The position numbers and the translations under genes were made by a program. A stretch of 64,000 nt of DNA from Solitalea longa. Lineage in GTDB: Bacteria > Bacteroidota > Bacteroidia > Sphingobacteriales > Sphingobacteriaceae. Positions 34,779 to 43,376 of the stretch are shown here, in pieces. Numbering within the stretch: the first letter of the stretch is position 1; each line of letters starts with the position of its first letter. The stretch lies in contig NZ_PQVF01000010.1 in the NCBI RefSeq assembly GCF_002920915.1, forward strand, positions 113,252-177,251. Reading direction: 5' to 3'. The notes below the pieces were generated by a model. The model was not told the DNA's origin and did not search any database. It worked only from the letters and a program-made list of their open reading frames with translations.

Positions 34779-36665
34779 ATGAAGGTATTTTTTAAATGCG
34801 TATTGTTTTTACTGGTGGGGATGCTGGGGGCATGCGATAAGAAAACAGCAGTACGAGAGATACCTATCGCTGATTTTTTCAAGAATCCCGAACGCACCTT
34901 TTTTCGTCTTTCTCCTGATGGAGAGTACATTGCTTTTCTTCAACCCTATAAAGACCGTTTAAATCTCTTTGTTCAAAAACTCAACACTAACGAGATTACC
35001 CAGGTAACTTCTGAAAGCGAAAATGCCATCATGAAATATTGGTGGGCTGGAAATAATCAACTGATCTATTTAAAAGACAATAATGGTGATGAACGCTATC
35101 ACCTTTATGCTGTGCGTAAAGATGGTACTAAAAACCAGGATATAACGCCTTATCCGGATGTTACAGTGCGTTTGATTGATGTAATGGACGACGGCAACAT
35201 ATTGTTATTACTTAATAAACGGGATCCGAAAAAGTTTGATGCGTACCGAATGAACATGGAAACCGGTGAGCTGAAGATCATTGCCGAGAATCCGGGGAAT
35301 ATCAATTATTGGATGGCTGATCATGAAGGAAAACTTTTACTGGCTGTAGAAACCGATGGTGTGAACGACCGTTTGCTCTACCGTCCGGAGGAAGACATGC
35401 CTTTTAAAGTGGTTCGAAGTGTACAATTTGATGAAAATTTAGAGCCACAGTGTTTTTCGTTTGATAGCAATAAACATATCTATGCACTATCAAATATTGG
35501 CAGAGATAAAACTGCGTTGGTGGAATTTGACCTGGAAACAGGTAAAGAGATCAAAACAGTTTATGAAAACAAAGATGTAGATGTTGCCGAAGTCGGCTAT
35601 TCGAAACGGTTAAAAAAGCTGCTTTGGGCCGGCTACACCACCTGGAAATACGAGGTTCACTTTTTGGATGAGCCATCGGCTTGTTTTTATAACAATATCT
35701 CTAAAAAACTTCCTGGTAAAGACCTTTGGATCACCGGGATGGATAAAATGGAAGAGAAATTCCTGGTAAGGACCTACAGCGACAGAAATCCGGGAACCTA
35801 TTATTTATATGAGATCAATTCTGATAAACTGAGCAAACTAAGTGATATCTCTCCCTGGATCAAGGAACAGGAAATGGCTGAAATGAAACCAATTTCCTAT
35901 CAATCGAGAGATGGACTTACAATTCATGGATATTTGACCTTGCCTAAGGGTAAAGAGGCGAAGAATTTGCCGGCAATCATTATGCCTCACGGTGGTTCTA
36001 GTCCATGGACTAGAAATAAATGGGGTTACAATGCTGAAGTTCAGTTTTTAGCCAACAGGGGATATGCGGTATTGCAGATGAACTACCGAGGATCAACAGG
36101 TTATGGAAAAGCATTTTATCAGGCTTCGTTTAAAGAGTGGGGCGGCAAAATGCAGAATGATATTACCGATGGTGCCCTTTGGTTGATTCGAAGCGGTGTG
36201 GCAGATTCGAGCAGGATTGGCATTTTTGGGAATGGCTTTGGAGGGTATTCTGCCTTGGTAGGCTGTATTAAAAATCCAGAAATGTATAAATGTGGGGTTT
36301 CCTATTGTGGTATCATTAATTTATTTACCTACCTGAAAGATATTCCTCCCTATTATAAATCGATGCAGGGCATGTATTATGAGTTGGTGGGGAATCCGGA
36401 AACGGAGGCAGATGCATTGCGAGAAGTTTCGCCGATATTTCATGCCGAAAAGATCAAGGTTCCGTTATTGGTAGCCCAGGGAGCCAAAGATCCGCGGGTA
36501 AATACACAGGAAACCAGTCAGCTGGTAAAAACCTTGCAGAAGCAAAATATAGATGTAAAATACATCCTGAAACAAAATGAGGGAACCTACTTCATGAAAC
36601 AGGAAAATCGCATTGAACTCTATAAAACAATGGAGCAGTTTTTTAATGACAATTTAAAGAAATAG
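34779..36665 (+). CDS. S9 prolyl-oligopeptidase-family lipoprotein lacking catalytic Ser and His
   Basis: The 628-residue protein has a lipoprotein signal (FLLVGMLGAC). A beta-propeller region (about 30-370; FFRLSPDGEYIAFLQPY) leads to an alpha/beta-hydrolase domain (about 380-628; GLTIHGYLTLPKG, YAVLQMNYRGSTGYGKAF). At the nucleophile elbow, where the family has GxSxGG, this has GNGFGGY: the serine position is Gly486. The Asp is kept (AKDPRVN, Asp571), but the His loop GEGHGF reads NEGTYF, with Thr603 at the histidine position. It is probably a pseudo-enzyme or binding protein. The histidine kinase follows after 11 bases. Confidence 0.85.
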   Translation: MKVFFKCVLFLLVGMLGACDKKTAVREIPIADFFKNPERTFFRLSPDGEYIAFLQPYKDRLNLFVQKLNTNEITQVTSESENAIMKYWWAGNNQLIYLKDNNGDERYHLYAVRKDGTKNQDITPYPDVTVRLIDVMDDGNILLLLNKRDPKKFDAYRMNMETGELKIIAENPGNINYWMADHEGKLLLAVETDGVNDRLLYRPEEDMPFKVVRSVQFDENLEPQCFSFDSNKHIYALSNIGRDKTALVEFDLETGKEIKTVYENKDVDVAEVGYSKRLKKLLWAGYTTWKYEVHFLDEPSACFYNNISKKLPGKDLWITGMDKMEEKFLVRTYSDRNPGTYYLYEINSDKLSKLSDISPWIKEQEMAEMKPISYQSRDGLTIHGYLTLPKGKEAKNLPAIIMPHGGSSPWTRNKWGYNAEVQFLANRGYAVLQMNYRGSTGYGKAFYQASFKEWGGKMQNDITDGALWLIRSGVADSSRIGIFGNGFGGYSALVGCIKNPEMYKCGVSYCGIINLFTYLKDIPPYYKSMQGMYYELVGNPETEADALREVSPIFHAEKIKVPLLVAQGAKDPRVNTQETSQLVKTLQKQNIDVKYILKQNEGTYFMKQENRIELYKTMEQFFNDNLKK

Positions 36666-36676
36666 GAATTTCTGAT

Positions 36677-38365
36677 TTGGAAGCTAGATCACAACAGAAA
36701 AGTACATATCGGCAAAACCTGGTGTTAATCACCAGTTTTTTTATCCTTATTTCGTTGTCATTTATTTTAGCGCTTTTCCTTTCCTATAAATTCACGCAAA
36801 AATTTGTTGAAGGGCAATTTGATAGTGAAAAAGCTAAGGTGCTTGATAAAACCATTGAGCCATACAATGATTTTTTAAATAACGATGTTCCTAAGTTTTC
36901 GCTATATCAGGGTTTTTTGGATTCAGTTTCTGTTCATAAGATATCCAGAAGCCTTTTCAAAACTTATCCATTCACACAATCGATGGTGTTCTACGACCTC
37001 GAGATCAGTAATCATCGTATAAGTACCGGTTTAACTAAAGACCATTTTTCAGCTGAGTTTAAATCGATCTATCAATATGAAAGGAATAAAAAGCCTGAAT
37101 TGCTTTACAGTAAAAAGTACCAGGTTTTTAATTATCCATCAATTGTTGAAACGGATTTTAGTACGGCTTTATTGAAATTTGTTTCTTATGTAGAACAGGT
37201 CGACACCAACCGAATTCCCGATAACAGCCAGATCTTCAATAACTTTTATACCATTGGTGACAATAAGGTTAGCTTTTTAAATGTTCCGAGAAGACAGGAA
37301 CTGACCATTTATAAAGAGTTCTTTGCGCCGGATGAAGTTCGCGCGCCATCGGCATTATATGAACAGGATCTGGTTGTTTTTCATCTCGATCCGACTAAAC
37401 TGAAAATAGAAAATATTAATCCGCAGCTGTATCAAAACATAATGATCAAATCGTTTATGTTCGATTCATTAAGTACCGATCAGCGGCATTATTACACCAC
37501 AGGGATCTCTTTACCTGGGGCGTTTTCTGATTATCAGCTTTATTTTATTTCAACCAAAGAACACCTGAGCAAAGAGATCTACAGGATCTTTACTCCGCTG
37601 GCTATTGGGTTTATTATCGTTTATCTTTTGGTTTTATTTATTGCGTACCTGATTTTTAGAAACCTGAATATTAACCAGAAACTGTTTAAACTGCAATACG
37701 ATTTTATCAATAATCTAACGCATGAATTTAAAACACCGGTTAGTGTGATAAAAATAGCCGGTGATAATATTAGAAGCAGTGATGGCTTAACTGAACGTGA
37801 ACGCTTAAATTATGGTAGGATTTTAAATGAAGAAGCTGATAAGCTGAATGATTTAATGACCAAATTGCTCTCATTTACTCAGCTCGAAAATAAGTCCATC
37901 AAACTGAAATATTCAAATGTTAATTTGGAAGTGTTTTGTCAAAATCTGGTAGACGCTTATCAGATTAAATACCCTGATTTTAATATTGAATACAGTATTG
38001 AAGAGGCCGATATATTTGAAACCGACGCAGTATTGCTTAACAGCGTTTTCACCAATATGATCGATAATGCTTATAAATACTCTAATCCAGGCAATAAGTT
38101 TTTGAATATTAACATTAAGCGACAGCGAAAGCAACTGATCTTTAGGTTTGTAGATCAGGGAATTGGTATTGAAAAACAGGAACTGGAAAATATCTTTAAG
38201 AAATTCTATAAGGTGGAGAATGAGTTTAACCGTCATGGAAGCGTGGGGATAGGGCTGGCGTTTTGCAAAGAAATAGTTAACTTCATGAATGGTGAAATAA
38301 GCGTTAAAAGCAAACCGGGTAAAGGCTCAGAATTTAGAATTGTTTTACCTTTTAAAAAGAACTGA
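36677..38365 (+). CDS. Membrane sensor histidine kinase
   Basis: The 562-residue protein has an N-terminal helix (VLITSFFILISLSFILALFL), a periplasmic sensor region (about 40-295), and a second helix (LAIGFIIVYLLVLFIAYLIF). The kinase core has the H box NNLTHEFKTPVS (His349), N box NMIDNAYKYSNPG, G1 DQGIGI and G2 GSVGIGLAFC. The sensed signal is unknown. The start is a TTG at 36677, 11 bases after the S9-like gene; no ATG occurs before the first helix. It is paired with the response regulator 25 bases downstream. Linkage to the S9-like lipoprotein suggests a shared periplasmic cue. Confidence 0.93.
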   Translation: MEARSQQKSTYRQNLVLITSFFILISLSFILALFLSYKFTQKFVEGQFDSEKAKVLDKTIEPYNDFLNNDVPKFSLYQGFLDSVSVHKISRSLFKTYPFTQSMVFYDLEISNHRISTGLTKDHFSAEFKSIYQYERNKKPELLYSKKYQVFNYPSIVETDFSTALLKFVSYVEQVDTNRIPDNSQIFNNFYTIGDNKVSFLNVPRRQELTIYKEFFAPDEVRAPSALYEQDLVVFHLDPTKLKIENINPQLYQNIMIKSFMFDSLSTDQRHYYTTGISLPGAFSDYQLYFISTKEHLSKEIYRIFTPLAIGFIIVYLLVLFIAYLIFRNLNINQKLFKLQYDFINNLTHEFKTPVSVIKIAGDNIRSSDGLTERERLNYGRILNEEADKLNDLMTKLLSFTQLENKSIKLKYSNVNLEVFCQNLVDAYQIKYPDFNIEYSIEEADIFETDAVLLNSVFTNMIDNAYKYSNPGNKFLNINIKRQRKQLIFRFVDQGIGIEKQELENIFKKFYKVENEFNRHGSVGIGLAFCKEIVNFMNGEISVKSKPGKGSEFRIVLPFKKN

Positions 38366-38390
38366 ACATAAATATTATACAGTTAAGTCT

Positions 38391-39086
38391 ATGGAAAAGA
38401 AAAAAATAAAAGTGGCTGTTGTTGAAGACGATGAAAATCTTCGTTTTCTGGTAGCCAGTCGTTTAGAGAAAGAAGGTTATACCGTTTTTGAGGCCGCCAA
38501 CGGACCTGATGGCGAAGCGTTAATATTAAGAGAAGAACCTGAAGTGGTTTTACTGGATTGGATGCTGCCTGGCAAGCAAGGGTCTGCGGTTTGTGCCTCC
38601 CTTCGCCAGCAAAATTTTGAAAACCTGGTAATTATGATGACCGCTAAGGCGCAAGATGTGGATAAAATTGACGCCTATAACTTTGGCGTTTCCGATTATA
38701 TAACCAAGCCATTTAATATGGATGTGCTGGTGGCTTTGTTAGATAATAAGGTGAAATTTATCCTTACACATGATAAAAGCGAGGTACATAAGTTCCATAA
38801 CATGGAGCACCATCCAAGCATTCACTCCCTGATCACATCTGATGGTAAAAAGATCGAGCTTACGATTTTAGAAAACAGGATCTTACTATATTTTCTTAAA
38901 AATCCGAGTAAGGTTATCAACCGCGATGAATTGATGCAAGTGGTGTGGGGCTATAATTCGGATGTGAATACCCGAACACTCGATATGCATATTGTTCGTT
39001 TACGGAAAAAGATTGAAGACAATCCCGAAAATCCTCAATTACTGCAAACAGTACGAGGTATAGGTTACAAGTTTAATATCGATTAA
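38391..39086 (+). CDS. OmpR-family response regulator
   Basis: The 231-residue protein has a receiver domain (VAVVEDDENLRFLVASRL; phospho-acceptor Asp56 in VVLLDWMLPG; Lys in DYITKPFNMD). A winged-helix DNA-binding domain follows (LTILENRILLYFLKNPSKV, TRTLDMHIVRLRKKIED, LLQTVRGIGYKF). It is the partner of the preceding kinase. The ATG at 38391 gives the normal start; an earlier frame from 38340 overlaps the kinase. A terminator follows directly. Confidence 0.95.
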   Translation: MEKKKIKVAVVEDDENLRFLVASRLEKEGYTVFEAANGPDGEALILREEPEVVLLDWMLPGKQGSAVCASLRQQNFENLVIMMTAKAQDVDKIDAYNFGVSDYITKPFNMDVLVALLDNKVKFILTHDKSEVHKFHNMEHHPSIHSLITSDGKKIELTILENRILLYFLKNPSKVINRDELMQVVWGYNSDVNTRTLDMHIVRLRKKIEDNPENPQLLQTVRGIGYKFNID

Positions 39087-39089
39087 ATG

Positions 39090-39115
39090 AAACCCGGTTG
39101 ACAGCCGGGTTTTTT
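39090..39115 (+). terminator. Terminator after the response regulator
   Basis: AAACCCGG, loop TTGACAG, CCGGGTTT and a T run; a perfect 8-bp stem beginning three bases after the stop. Confidence 0.85.
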
Positions 39116-39145
39116 GTTAAACTATATCTGGTCCGTAATTGCAGA

Positions 39146-39178
39146 TTGTTTTTAAATAGGTATTATTCTGTACCTTTA
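39146..39178 (+). promoter_or_regulatory. Candidate promoter of the first DUF3857 gene
   Basis: TTG at 39146-39148 and TACCTTTA at 39171-39178 approximate the -33/-7 pair with a 22-base spacer. The stretch from the -7 box to the ATG is repeated upstream of the second DUF3857 gene (41240 onward), which supports a transcribed, conserved leader. Confidence 0.4.
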
Positions 39179-39237
39179 GCCCACATTATCTATCGCTCTG
39201 TTAAACGTTTGAATGCAATTTTTATAAAGAACTCTTA

Positions 39238-41193
39238 ATGTTTAAATACTACTCAATAATGAACTGTTTGAAAACCAGATCAGGATTGCTGTTAGCTTTC
39301 CTTCTCTTTCCTTTTGCCATTTTGGCGCAAAAACCAACAATTAAATACGGTAATGTAAGGATGGAAGAATTAATGATGCCTGTTTATACCCCGGATTCTA
39401 CGGCCAATGCTGTTGTATTGGCCGATGTAGGATACACCTATGTTAACAGTACAATTAACAGTTTTAACCTGGTACATGAGCGCCATTGCCGTATTAAAAT
39501 TTTTAATAAGGCAGCATTGGACGAAGCGACTGTTGCAATTATGTACGATGATGAAACTATCACTCAGATTAAAGGGTCAACGTACTTGTTGGAAAACGGT
39601 AAAATGGTGGAATTTAAACTCGATAGTAAAGCCATTTTTGATGAAAAGGTTAACGCCAGGTATCGCAAGAAGAAGTTTACCTTACCAAATGTAAAGGAAG
39701 GGGCGGTCATAGAATTCAGTTATACAATTCGTTCTGATTCATTTACTTTTTTTAAGGAGTGGGAGTTTCAGAGTAAATATCCTGTTCTTTGGAGTGAATA
39801 CACGGCCAGAGTTCCTCAGCAGTATGATTATAGGATAGAAAGCCAGGGGTATAATTCTTTTTTTGTAAGCGAAAAGAAGGAGGAAACAGGCGGAACCTTG
39901 TATCATTGGGTAATGAAAGATGTTCCTGCGTTTGAAGATGACCAATACATTACAACTGCTGATGATTATATCTCAAAAGTAAAGTTTCAATTGAAAGGTG
40001 TTCAATACCCAGGGTCATTTTATAAGCCGGTGCTAAGCGATTGGGAAAAAGTTACAAAGGTGATTTATGAGGATGATGGTTTTACCAGTTCTATTTATCA
40101 AACCGGCTTTTTAAAAGACAAGATAAAGCAGATTACTGCTAAACACACCGATCCGGTAAGTAAATCATTTGCTCTTACCTTATTCTTAAAGAACGCTGTA
40201 AAATGGAATGGCTTAAACAGAATGTTTCCAGCTCAATCTCCGAAAATACTATTAGAAAAGAAAACAGGAAGTTCTGCCGACATTAATCTTTTGTTAGTGG
40301 GTATGTTAAGAGATGCCGGGCTACCAGCTAACCCGGTTATTCTTAGTACTCGCAAGAATGGCCGTGTTAATGAGTATTATCCTATGATTGATAATTTTAA
40401 TTATGTTATTGCTTCGGTTAGAATTGATAGCACTGATTTACTTTTGGACGCCACCGATCCCTACAGACCAGCCTATTTATTACCTGAGCGTTGCTTAAAT
40501 AGTAAAGGCCGCCTAATTGAAGAAAATAGAGTGGGCCGATGGATCAACCTGGAAAATTATCTGGTATTTGCCTCTAAAGCAGCTAACATTAGCTTGTCAA
40601 TTAATAATGGCAAGGTAAGTGGGACCGCAACAGTATATGAGAAAGATTATTCTGCAGCAAATACAAGGGCTCAACTGGCTGAGGCCAATTCAAAAGATGA
40701 TTACGTTAAAGGAAAATATAAAGTAGCCGGCTTAACGATCACTGATTATAGTTTAGAGAATCTCGAAAACATTGATACCACAATGGTTACTCAGTTGTCA
40801 TTTGAATATGATGCGGAGGATACTCCGGGAATACTCTATATCAACCCAATATTATTTAATTCTTTTAATGGCAATGCCTTTAAGGCCAAGCATCGTACTT
40901 ATCCGGTCAGTTACCCAACCTTAACTGATCTTAAAACAACGGTAACCGTTGCAGTTCCTCCGGGGTATGCAATAGAGGAGTTGCCTAAACCTGCAAAGTA
41001 TAACCTTTCAGAAGATGGCGCTAAGTTTACTTATTTAATTGGCCAGGTAGGAGATAAAATACAGCTGCGTTCTATTATCAGTTTTAATAAAACCATGTTT
41101 TTAGCAGATGAATACGAAGGACTAAAGGCGTTTTATGCTGCTGTTTCAGCTAAACTAACAGAGCAAATTGTATTGAAAAAAATCAACAATTAA
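39238..41193 (+). CDS. Secreted DUF3857/transglutaminase-like protein, copy 1 (catalytic Cys and His absent)
   Basis: The 651-residue protein has a signal peptide (SGLLLAFLLFPFAILAQ), a DUF3857 domain (about 50-250; VHERHCRIKIFNKAALDEA), a transglutaminase-like core (about 290-420), and a C-terminal beta domain. In the core, the position of the catalytic Cys is Ser346 (TGSSADINLLLVGML) and the His position is Tyr (FNYVIASV). The Asp of LLLDATDP remains. It is therefore probably a structural or binding protein. A second ATG at 39259 could be the real start. It is a tandem duplicate of the next gene. Confidence 0.82.
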   Translation: MFKYYSIMNCLKTRSGLLLAFLLFPFAILAQKPTIKYGNVRMEELMMPVYTPDSTANAVVLADVGYTYVNSTINSFNLVHERHCRIKIFNKAALDEATVAIMYDDETITQIKGSTYLLENGKMVEFKLDSKAIFDEKVNARYRKKKFTLPNVKEGAVIEFSYTIRSDSFTFFKEWEFQSKYPVLWSEYTARVPQQYDYRIESQGYNSFFVSEKKEETGGTLYHWVMKDVPAFEDDQYITTADDYISKVKFQLKGVQYPGSFYKPVLSDWEKVTKVIYEDDGFTSSIYQTGFLKDKIKQITAKHTDPVSKSFALTLFLKNAVKWNGLNRMFPAQSPKILLEKKTGSSADINLLLVGMLRDAGLPANPVILSTRKNGRVNEYYPMIDNFNYVIASVRIDSTDLLLDATDPYRPAYLLPERCLNSKGRLIEENRVGRWINLENYLVFASKAANISLSINNGKVSGTATVYEKDYSAANTRAQLAEANSKDDYVKGKYKVAGLTITDYSLENLENIDTTMVTQLSFEYDAEDTPGILYINPILFNSFNGNAFKAKHRTYPVSYPTLTDLKTTVTVAVPPGYAIEELPKPAKYNLSEDGAKFTYLIGQVGDKIQLRSIISFNKTMFLADEYEGLKAFYAAVSAKLTEQIVLKKINN

Positions 41194-41239
41194 ATAACTA
41201 CACAGTAGTTCTACGCTTTTTACAATAATTCATTATGTG

Positions 41240-41247
41240 TACCTTGC
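41240..41247 (+). promoter_or_regulatory. Candidate -7 box of the second DUF3857 gene
   Basis: TACCTTGC aligns with TACCTTTA of copy 1, and the bases that follow to the ATG are nearly the same in both. It matches the consensus less well and has no clear -33 TTG. Confidence 0.3.
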
Positions 41248-41310
41248 GCCGCGTTATCTATCGCTCTATAAAACGTTTGAATGCAATTGTTAAAGAACTC
41301 TTAATACGTA

Positions 41311-43371
41311 ATGCTTAAATACTACTCAATAATGAACTGTTTGAAGTCAAGATCAGGATTGCTGTTAGCTTTCCTTCTCTTTCCTTTTGCTATTTTAGCG
41401 CAAAAAAACACCATAAAATACGGTAAAGTAAGCATGGAAGAAATGACCATGCCGGTTTACTCAAAAGACTCGAGTGCAAATGCTGTGGTGTTGGCTGATA
41501 TCGGGAACACTTATTTTTCTTTTACCAACAATGATTTTGAATTGATTCACGAGCGTCACTGCCGTATAAAGATTTTTAATAAAGCAGCTTTGGATGAAGC
41601 CAAAATTGTAATTCCATATTATGATGGGTTGTACACTAAAGAAAAAATTGGTTCGCTTAAAGGTTCCACGTATTTGTTAGAAAACGGGAAAATAGTGGAG
41701 TACAAACTTGATAGCAAAGCTGTTTTTGATGAGCTCGTTACCGGAAATTATCGTCAACGAAAACTAACACTTCCACAAGTTAAAGAAGGAGCCGTAATAG
41801 AGTTTACCTATACCATTCGTTCCAATAGCTATACTTATTTACGCGAATGGAGTTTCCAAACTAATTATCCAACTATTTGGAGTGAATACAGTGCCCGTAT
41901 TCCTGAATATTTCTTTTATAAGTTAGAAAGCCAGGGTTACAACTCCTTTTTTGTGAATGAGAAGAAAGAAGGTATGGAGCAGTTTATAATAACCTGGAAA
42001 GGAAGTTTTGATGAGTATACAGGCAGAAGAGAGCAAGGTGGTTCTGAAGCCGTTAATGCTAAGTCTACCAATTATCATTGGGCAATGAAAGATGTTCCGG
42101 CCTTTGAAGATGATAAATACATTACAACAGCCGATGATTATATCTCAAAAATTAAATTTCAGCAACAGGGCGAACAATATCCTCACTCGCCTTATAGAGG
42201 AGTATTAAATACCTGGGAAAAGGTTACAGAAGCCATTTATAAAACAGACGGCTTTGCCAGTTCGATGAACAGAACGAGCTTTTTGAAAGACCAGGTAGCT
42301 CAAATTGCCAATAAGTATACTAATCCTGTAAGCAAATCGCTTGCGCTAACTTCTTTCTTAAAACAAAACGTAAAATGGAATGGAAATAACGCAATGTTAG
42401 CCAGTCAAACACCTAAAACTGTTTTTGAGAAAAAGACCGGTAGTGCAGCAGATATTAATTTGCTATTGGTTGGTATGCTGAGAGAGGCAGGTTTAACAGC
42501 TAATCCGGTAATATTAAGTACACGCAAAAATGGACGGGTAAATGAATATTACCCTATGATAGATAATTTCAATTATGTAATTGCTGCAGTTAAAATTGAT
42601 AGTACTGAATTGCTGCTTGATGCAACCGATCCTGCACGGTCTTCTTTCTTATTACCTGAACGTTGTTTAAATGGCCGCGGACGTTTAATTGAACAGAATG
42701 GCATCGGTCGTTGGGTTAGTCTGGAGAATGACCAAATCAGGTCAAAGCGATCAACAACTATTAATCTTTCTATCAATAACGGTAAATTAAGCGGTACTGC
42801 TAGCTTGTATGATAAAGAGTATGCTGCCGCTAATACCCGTGCTGATCTGGTGAATGCAACGTCTAAAGACGATTACATAAAAAATAACTATAAGTCTGCA
42901 GGATATACGATTACCAATTACAGTTTTGACAACACTGAACTGGTGGATACAGCAATGGTTACGAAGCTAACTTTTGAATCAGATGAGGAGGCTGACGCAA
43001 ACTCTTCGGTTATATACGTAAATCCAATCATGTTCAGTTCATTTGACGGAAATGCGTTTAAAGCCAAACAGCGTACTTATCCTGTGAATTACCCAACTTT
43101 AAGTGATCTGGTAACGATCTCAACTTTGGTTATTCCTCCGGGATACACGGTAGAAGAATTGCCAAAATCTACAAAATATGTGGTATCAGAAGACGGGGCA
43201 AAATTCTCGTATATGATCGGACAAATTGGAGATAAAGTTCAGGTTCGTTCTGTGATCAGCTTTAACAAAAAAATGTTTATAGCAGAGGAATACGAAGGCT
43301 TAAAATCATTTTATGCTGCTGTCGCCGCAAAATTATCAGAACAGATTGTATTGAAAAAAGTAAGTCAGTAA
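41311..43371 (+). CDS. Secreted DUF3857/transglutaminase-like protein, copy 2 (catalytic Cys and His absent)
   Basis: The 686-residue protein is collinear with the preceding gene and nearly identical to it in the leader and signal peptide (SGLLLAFLLFPFAILAQ). It differs mainly by an insert of about 30 residues near residue 225 (starting MEQFIITWKGSFDEYTG). The transglutaminase-like core again lacks the nucleophile: Ala379 in TGSAADINLLLVGML, and Tyr in FNYVIAAV in place of His. The second ATG at 41332 is an alternative start. The third family member follows five bases after its stop. Confidence 0.82.
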   Translation: MLKYYSIMNCLKSRSGLLLAFLLFPFAILAQKNTIKYGKVSMEEMTMPVYSKDSSANAVVLADIGNTYFSFTNNDFELIHERHCRIKIFNKAALDEAKIVIPYYDGLYTKEKIGSLKGSTYLLENGKIVEYKLDSKAVFDELVTGNYRQRKLTLPQVKEGAVIEFTYTIRSNSYTYLREWSFQTNYPTIWSEYSARIPEYFFYKLESQGYNSFFVNEKKEGMEQFIITWKGSFDEYTGRREQGGSEAVNAKSTNYHWAMKDVPAFEDDKYITTADDYISKIKFQQQGEQYPHSPYRGVLNTWEKVTEAIYKTDGFASSMNRTSFLKDQVAQIANKYTNPVSKSLALTSFLKQNVKWNGNNAMLASQTPKTVFEKKTGSAADINLLLVGMLREAGLTANPVILSTRKNGRVNEYYPMIDNFNYVIAAVKIDSTELLLDATDPARSSFLLPERCLNGRGRLIEQNGIGRWVSLENDQIRSKRSTTINLSINNGKLSGTASLYDKEYAAANTRADLVNATSKDDYIKNNYKSAGYTITNYSFDNTELVDTAMVTKLTFESDEEADANSSVIYVNPIMFSSFDGNAFKAKQRTYPVNYPTLSDLVTISTLVIPPGYTVEELPKSTKYVVSEDGAKFSYMIGQIGDKVQVRSVISFNKKMFIAEEYEGLKSFYAAVAAKLSEQIVLKKVSQ

Positions 43372-43376
43372 AACTT

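Noticed and set aside
34733..34930. A minus-strand frame across the S9-like gene start
   Set aside because: It overlaps the lipoprotein signal of the S9-like gene and has no features of its own.
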